A stretch of 8,861 nucleotides of DNA from NCBI GenBank assembly GCA_947304065.1, contig CAMZAI010000114.1, positions 1 through 8,861 of the forward strand, written 5' to 3'. Position 1 is the first letter of the stretch; every line of letters starts with the position of its first letter. The position numbers and the translations under genes were made by a program. Under the pieces are notes generated by a model, which saw only the letters and a program-made list of their open reading frames with translations, made no database searches and was not told the DNA's origin. Origin of the DNA: an uncultured Clostridia bacterium. Its GTDB lineage: Bacteria > Bacillota > Clostridia > Lachnospirales > Lachnospiraceae. Of this stretch, positions 6,902 through 8,861 are shown one piece after another.

Positions 6902-8077
6902 TCAGGTATCGGCCGTCTTCCTCGCGGAAGACGAGAAAAGCTTGCCCGTCGGCAGAGACTGCTTCAGGGACTCTTTGAATATTTTGTAGGCTGTGCGGAA
7001 AAGGACCTTCTTTTCATCGTCGAGCTTGCTCATCGCCTTGATGATGGCAACTGTGCTCTTTCCCTTTGTAAGCTCCGAGAGCGTTTTGGCGTCGGCGGTA
7101 GATACCACTTCGTAAATGCCGTCGATCAGCTTCCCGCGCTGTTCGATCGACATCTCGGAAACCCACTGCTTTAAGGTCCTGTCGATAAGCTGGCTCGAAT
7201 TCGTGGTCCCCTCGTCCCCGACAGGCTCGCCTCTTCTGATCTCCCAGCTGTTCAGCTTATGCTGCATCAGCGCGTAATTCGTGCTGTGTACTACGTGATA
7301 AGGCTCTTCGTGCGAAAGCAGCATTCCGACCACCGACGACTGCGGAACATAAGTCTTGGTCCTGCCGAGTATCCCCTTCGGGCCTTCCTTCTCAAGCACT
7401 TCCTCGATAAATCCGGGGCCGTCAAGGTTTCTCACGCTGACTATGCGGCGCTGCACCTTCGCGGAGCAGAAGAACGCCGAATACATCGCGAGATTGCCGC
7501 CCTTCGAGTGGCCGCAGACATATATCTTCGAACGCGGGAATGCGCCTGCTGCCTCCGAAAGATACTCTACCGCGTCCTTCTGAGAGGGAAGCTCGGACAT
7601 GAAGCCCATGTTAAAGTCTTCCTTCCAGCCGACTATCGTATCGTCGGTACCCCTGAAGTTCACAACGATATCTCCTGTCGGGAGCCTGTACGTCATCGCG
7701 CAGAACTGCTTCTGACTGCCGGTATCGATCCTGTTGACAAACCCGCTCATCTCAATGTCCGCGAATCTCGGGCTGTCCGTGATAAGCTCCGTAAGCCTGT
7801 CGTCGCCTTTGAACATGTACTCGCGGTCCGGAGTCTCCTTCTCCGCGACGTCCTTTGCTTTCTTTGTCTTTTTCTGCTTCGAGGGCTGAGGTACCAGCTC
7901 GCGCATCCTTTTTATCGCATCCCCGAGTCTGACCGGAGTCTGAAGGTCTTCGGATACCAGTCCGTCAAACGGCAGGTAAGAGATCGCGCAGAAAACAATA
8001 TAGTCGGCCTCACACACGCCAAGGTCCGAAAAGCTGATGTCACCGCGCCAGCCGAGATAGTCATAAAGATCGCTCAT
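6902..8077 (-). CDS. DUF2974 / Mbeg1-like alpha/beta hydrolase (lipase-like)
   Basis: The protein is 391 residues with no signal peptide or membrane segment. The N-terminus MSDLYDYLGWRGDISFSDLG, followed by AISYLPFDGLV, is characteristic of the DUF2974/Mbeg1-like family of Firmicutes. The catalytic region has VNFRGTDDT (140-147), the nucleophile elbow VCGHSKGGN (S191), NLDGPGF (candidate acid D219) and EEPYHVVHS (candidate His 261 or 264), as in class 3 lipase-like hydrolases. A lysine-rich linker (about 65-85) separates the N-terminal segment from the hydrolase core. The C-terminal part (from about 300) is mainly helical and charged. The substrate is unknown; the family is annotated as lipase-like only by fold. 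ATG 8077 has AGGGAG 11 bases upstream, slightly far, but the start matches the family. It has its own promoter at 8125-8153 and is the first gene of the downstream run towards rnf. Confidence 0.85.
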   Translation of the reverse strand: MSDLYDYLGWRGDISFSDLGVCEADYIVFCAISYLPFDGLVSEDLQTPVRLGDAIKRMRELVPQPSKQKKTKKAKDVAEKETPDREYMFKGDDRLTELITDSPRFADIEMSGFVNRIDTGSQKQFCAMTYRLPTGDIVVNFRGTDDTIVGWKEDFNMGFMSELPSQKDAVEYLSEAAGAFPRSKIYVCGHSKGGNLAMYSAFFCSAKVQRRIVSVRNLDGPGFIEEVLEKEGPKGILGRTKTYVPQSSVVGMLLSHEEPYHVVHSTNYALMQHKLNSWEIRRGEPVGDEGTTNSSQLIDRTLKQWVSEMSIEQRGKLIDGIYEVVSTADAKTLSELTKGKSTVAIIKAMSKLDDEKKVLFRTAYKIFKESLKQSLPTGKLFSSSARKTADT

Positions 8078-8124
8078 AACAGAATATACTCCCTAATGCA
8101 TACGCGAAAACCAAAATCAGAATT

Positions 8125-8153
8125 ATTATAAACTCTCTTCCGCTTTTTGTCCA
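8125..8153 (-). promoter_or_regulatory. Sigma-A promoter of the DUF2974 hydrolase (and possibly of the downstream genes)
   Basis: On the minus strand the -35 TGGACA (8148-8153) and the perfect -10 TATAAT (8125-8130) are separated by exactly 17 bases. The -10 lies about 48 bases upstream of the hydrolase ATG and downstream of the carD terminator. It is the best promoter in the window and the last convincing one before rnf. Confidence 0.85.
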
Positions 8154-8177
8154 TTCGCTAATCACGATCGGATGCAG

Positions 8178-8209
8178 AAAAAAACCGTCGGATGAATCCG
8201 GCGGTTTTT
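8178..8209 (-). terminator. Intrinsic terminator after the CarD-family gene
   Basis: On the minus strand a 13-position stem (8197-8209 with 8180-8192), containing one C-A mismatch and a TTCA loop, is followed by a run of seven T (8178-8184). It begins about 20 bases after the carD stop. On the plus strand the mismatch becomes a G-U pair and a five-T run follows, so it could stop transcripts from either side. It separates carD from the hydrolase transcription unit. Confidence 0.88.
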
Positions 8210-8228
8210 GGCAGACAAAGTGTCAGAT

Positions 8229-8732
8229 CTACATGCCCACAGCGTCAGCGATATACTCCTCGACGCGGCTCTTTTCAACGTTCAGCGGAAGGCTCAGCTC
8301 ACTGTAGAGCGAATTCTCCGCAAGATTGCAATAACGCTCGTCGATCGCGGGGAGCTTCTTCCCGGCCGCGAAACGAACGCGGCGGCGGCGATGGATCTCC
8401 TTTATCAGACGAACCATCTGTACCACGTCGCAGCTCATAAGAGCAGCCTTATACGCCTCTTCCCTCTTCCTTTCGTCGGGTACGTCGAGGGGCTCGATCT
8501 CGGTGATCTTCCCGATCAGGGCTTTCGCCTCGTCGGCCGATATCACTCTGCGCATGACCACACGCTTGCCGTCCACGGGAGCAAAGATCCGGTTGCTCCC
8601 GGACTTGCCGACAGGTGCAAGCGTATAGTAAAGCTTTTCTTTTGAGACGCCTTCCATATCCAGGCTTCCGACTGCTTCCACGGTGCATACTCCGTCTGTT
8701 CCGAATACTACATAATCGCCGATGTCAAACAT
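8229..8732 (-). CDS. CarD/CdnL-family RNA polymerase-binding transcription regulator
   Basis: The 167-residue protein starts MFDIGDYVVFGTDGVCTVEAVG, the typical opening of the CarD_CdnL_TRCF domain. This Tudor-like fold (about 1-60) binds the RNA polymerase beta subunit in characterised members. It continues with YYTLAPVGKSGSNRIFAPVD. The C-terminal helical domain (about 65-165) has RVRFAAGKKLPAIDERYCNLAENSLYSEL, matching the DNA-contacting part of the family. Such proteins affect open-complex stability at many promoters, including rRNA promoters; which promoters this one acts on is unknown. An in-frame ATG 14 codons upstream exists. ATG 8732 is chosen because AGGAGG lies 6 bases before it and because the family begins at MF-IGD. 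The gene is alone in its unit, with an extended -10 promoter upstream and a terminator downstream; it is not obviously linked to the genes that follow. Confidence 0.92.
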   Translation of the reverse strand: MFDIGDYVVFGTDGVCTVEAVGSLDMEGVSKEKLYYTLAPVGKSGSNRIFAPVDGKRVVMRRVISADEAKALIGKITEIEPLDVPDERKREEAYKAALMSCDVVQMVRLIKEIHRRRRVRFAAGKKLPAIDERYCNLAENSLYSELSLPLNVEKSRVEEYIADAVGM

Positions 8733-8788
8733 ATTGCTCCTCCTTCCCGCAAGCGTTCTAAGCTTGAGCTGCAAATACCTCTAGAGTA

Positions 8789-8797
8789 ATTATATCA
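8789..8797 (-). promoter_or_regulatory. Extended -10 promoter of the CarD-family gene
   Basis: On the minus strand TGATATAAT is a perfect TGnTATAAT extended -10 element, 56 bases before the carD ATG. At 17-base spacing the upstream hexamer (CGGAAT) is a poor -35, which fits dependence on the extended -10. A small 5-bp hairpin (CAAGC/GCTTG) lies in the leader before the ribosome binding site. Confidence 0.7.
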
Positions 8798-8805
8798 TAC
8801 TTTCC

Positions 8806-8838
8806 GTTCAAATTCCGCCCTAAAATTGAACAAAGTTC
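8806..8838 (-). repeat. Inverted GTTCAA/TTGAAC repeat plus an extra half-site upstream of carD
   Basis: GTTCAA (8806-8811) and TTGAAC (8826-8831) form an inverted repeat with a 14-base spacer covering the -35 region of the carD promoter. A third half-site makes GAAC-N3-GTTC at 8828-8838. The placement would suit an operator, but short AT-rich repeats like this can arise by chance. The remaining bases to the window edge are A/T-rich without a gene. Confidence 0.3.
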
Positions 8839-8861
8839 TGTTTTGTTTTTTGGTTATTTTT

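Noticed and set aside
7259..8131. 290-codon open frame on the plus strand
   Set aside because: It is antisense to the DUF2974 hydrolase and runs across that gene's promoter; rich in Arg, His and Leu in the manner of shadow frames.
8779..8786. CTCTAGAG palindrome near the expected carD transcription start
   Set aside because: An isolated 8-base palindrome with no second copy; compatible with chance.

Overview
The window reads as a stretch of a moderately GC-rich anaerobic Firmicutes (class Clostridia) chromosome, most plausibly a Lachnospiraceae- or Oscillospiraceae-like gut or rumen bacterium. The grounds are the rnfCDGEAB gene order typical of Clostridia, strong GGAGG-type ribosome binding sites, a CarD-family regulator and carbohydrate esterases of gut-anaerobe type. 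Every supported gene lies on the minus strand, so transcription runs from the right end to the left end. The long plus-strand reading frames are antisense shadows of these genes.

Right end (8861 to about 8178): a CarD/CdnL-family RNA polymerase-binding regulator with an extended -10 promoter, an inverted repeat just upstream, and a strong hairpin terminator after its stop codon. Next (about 8153 to 6902), a near-consensus sigma-A promoter (TGGACA-N17-TATAAT) drives a DUF2974/Mbeg1-like alpha/beta hydrolase with a GHSKGG nucleophile elbow. After a 91-base gap holding a small hairpin comes a CE2-type SGNH carbohydrate esterase without a signal peptide. It is followed by an exported CE4 (NodB) polysaccharide deacetylase carrying an N-terminal Ig-like domain.

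Left half (4667 to 1): a complete rnfC, rnfD, rnfG, rnfE and rnfA and the first 74 codons of rnfB, cut by the window edge. Together they encode the Rnf complex, a membrane ferredoxin:NAD+ oxidoreductase that couples electron flow to Na+ or H+ export. RnfC carries the NAD/FMN site and two [4Fe-4S] clusters, and RnfD and RnfG carry covalent FMN. RnfA and RnfE hold a membrane [2Fe-2S] cluster, and RnfB takes electrons from ferredoxin. The genes are tightly packed, with two ATGA overlaps.

No terminator and no convincing promoter was found between the hydrolase promoter and rnfB. Hydrolase, CE2 esterase, CE4 deacetylase and rnf may therefore share a long transcript, although an internal rnf promoter too weak to recognise by eye cannot be excluded. 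The most notable details are a four-cysteine tail on RnfE, a perfect 9-bp hairpin just inside the rnfC coding start, SSAT-type flavinylation sites in both RnfD and RnfG, and the linkage of two deacetylases of different compartments to an energy-conserving complex. I did not find a convincing wholly new system; the window is mainly a well-known complex in an interesting neighbourhood.
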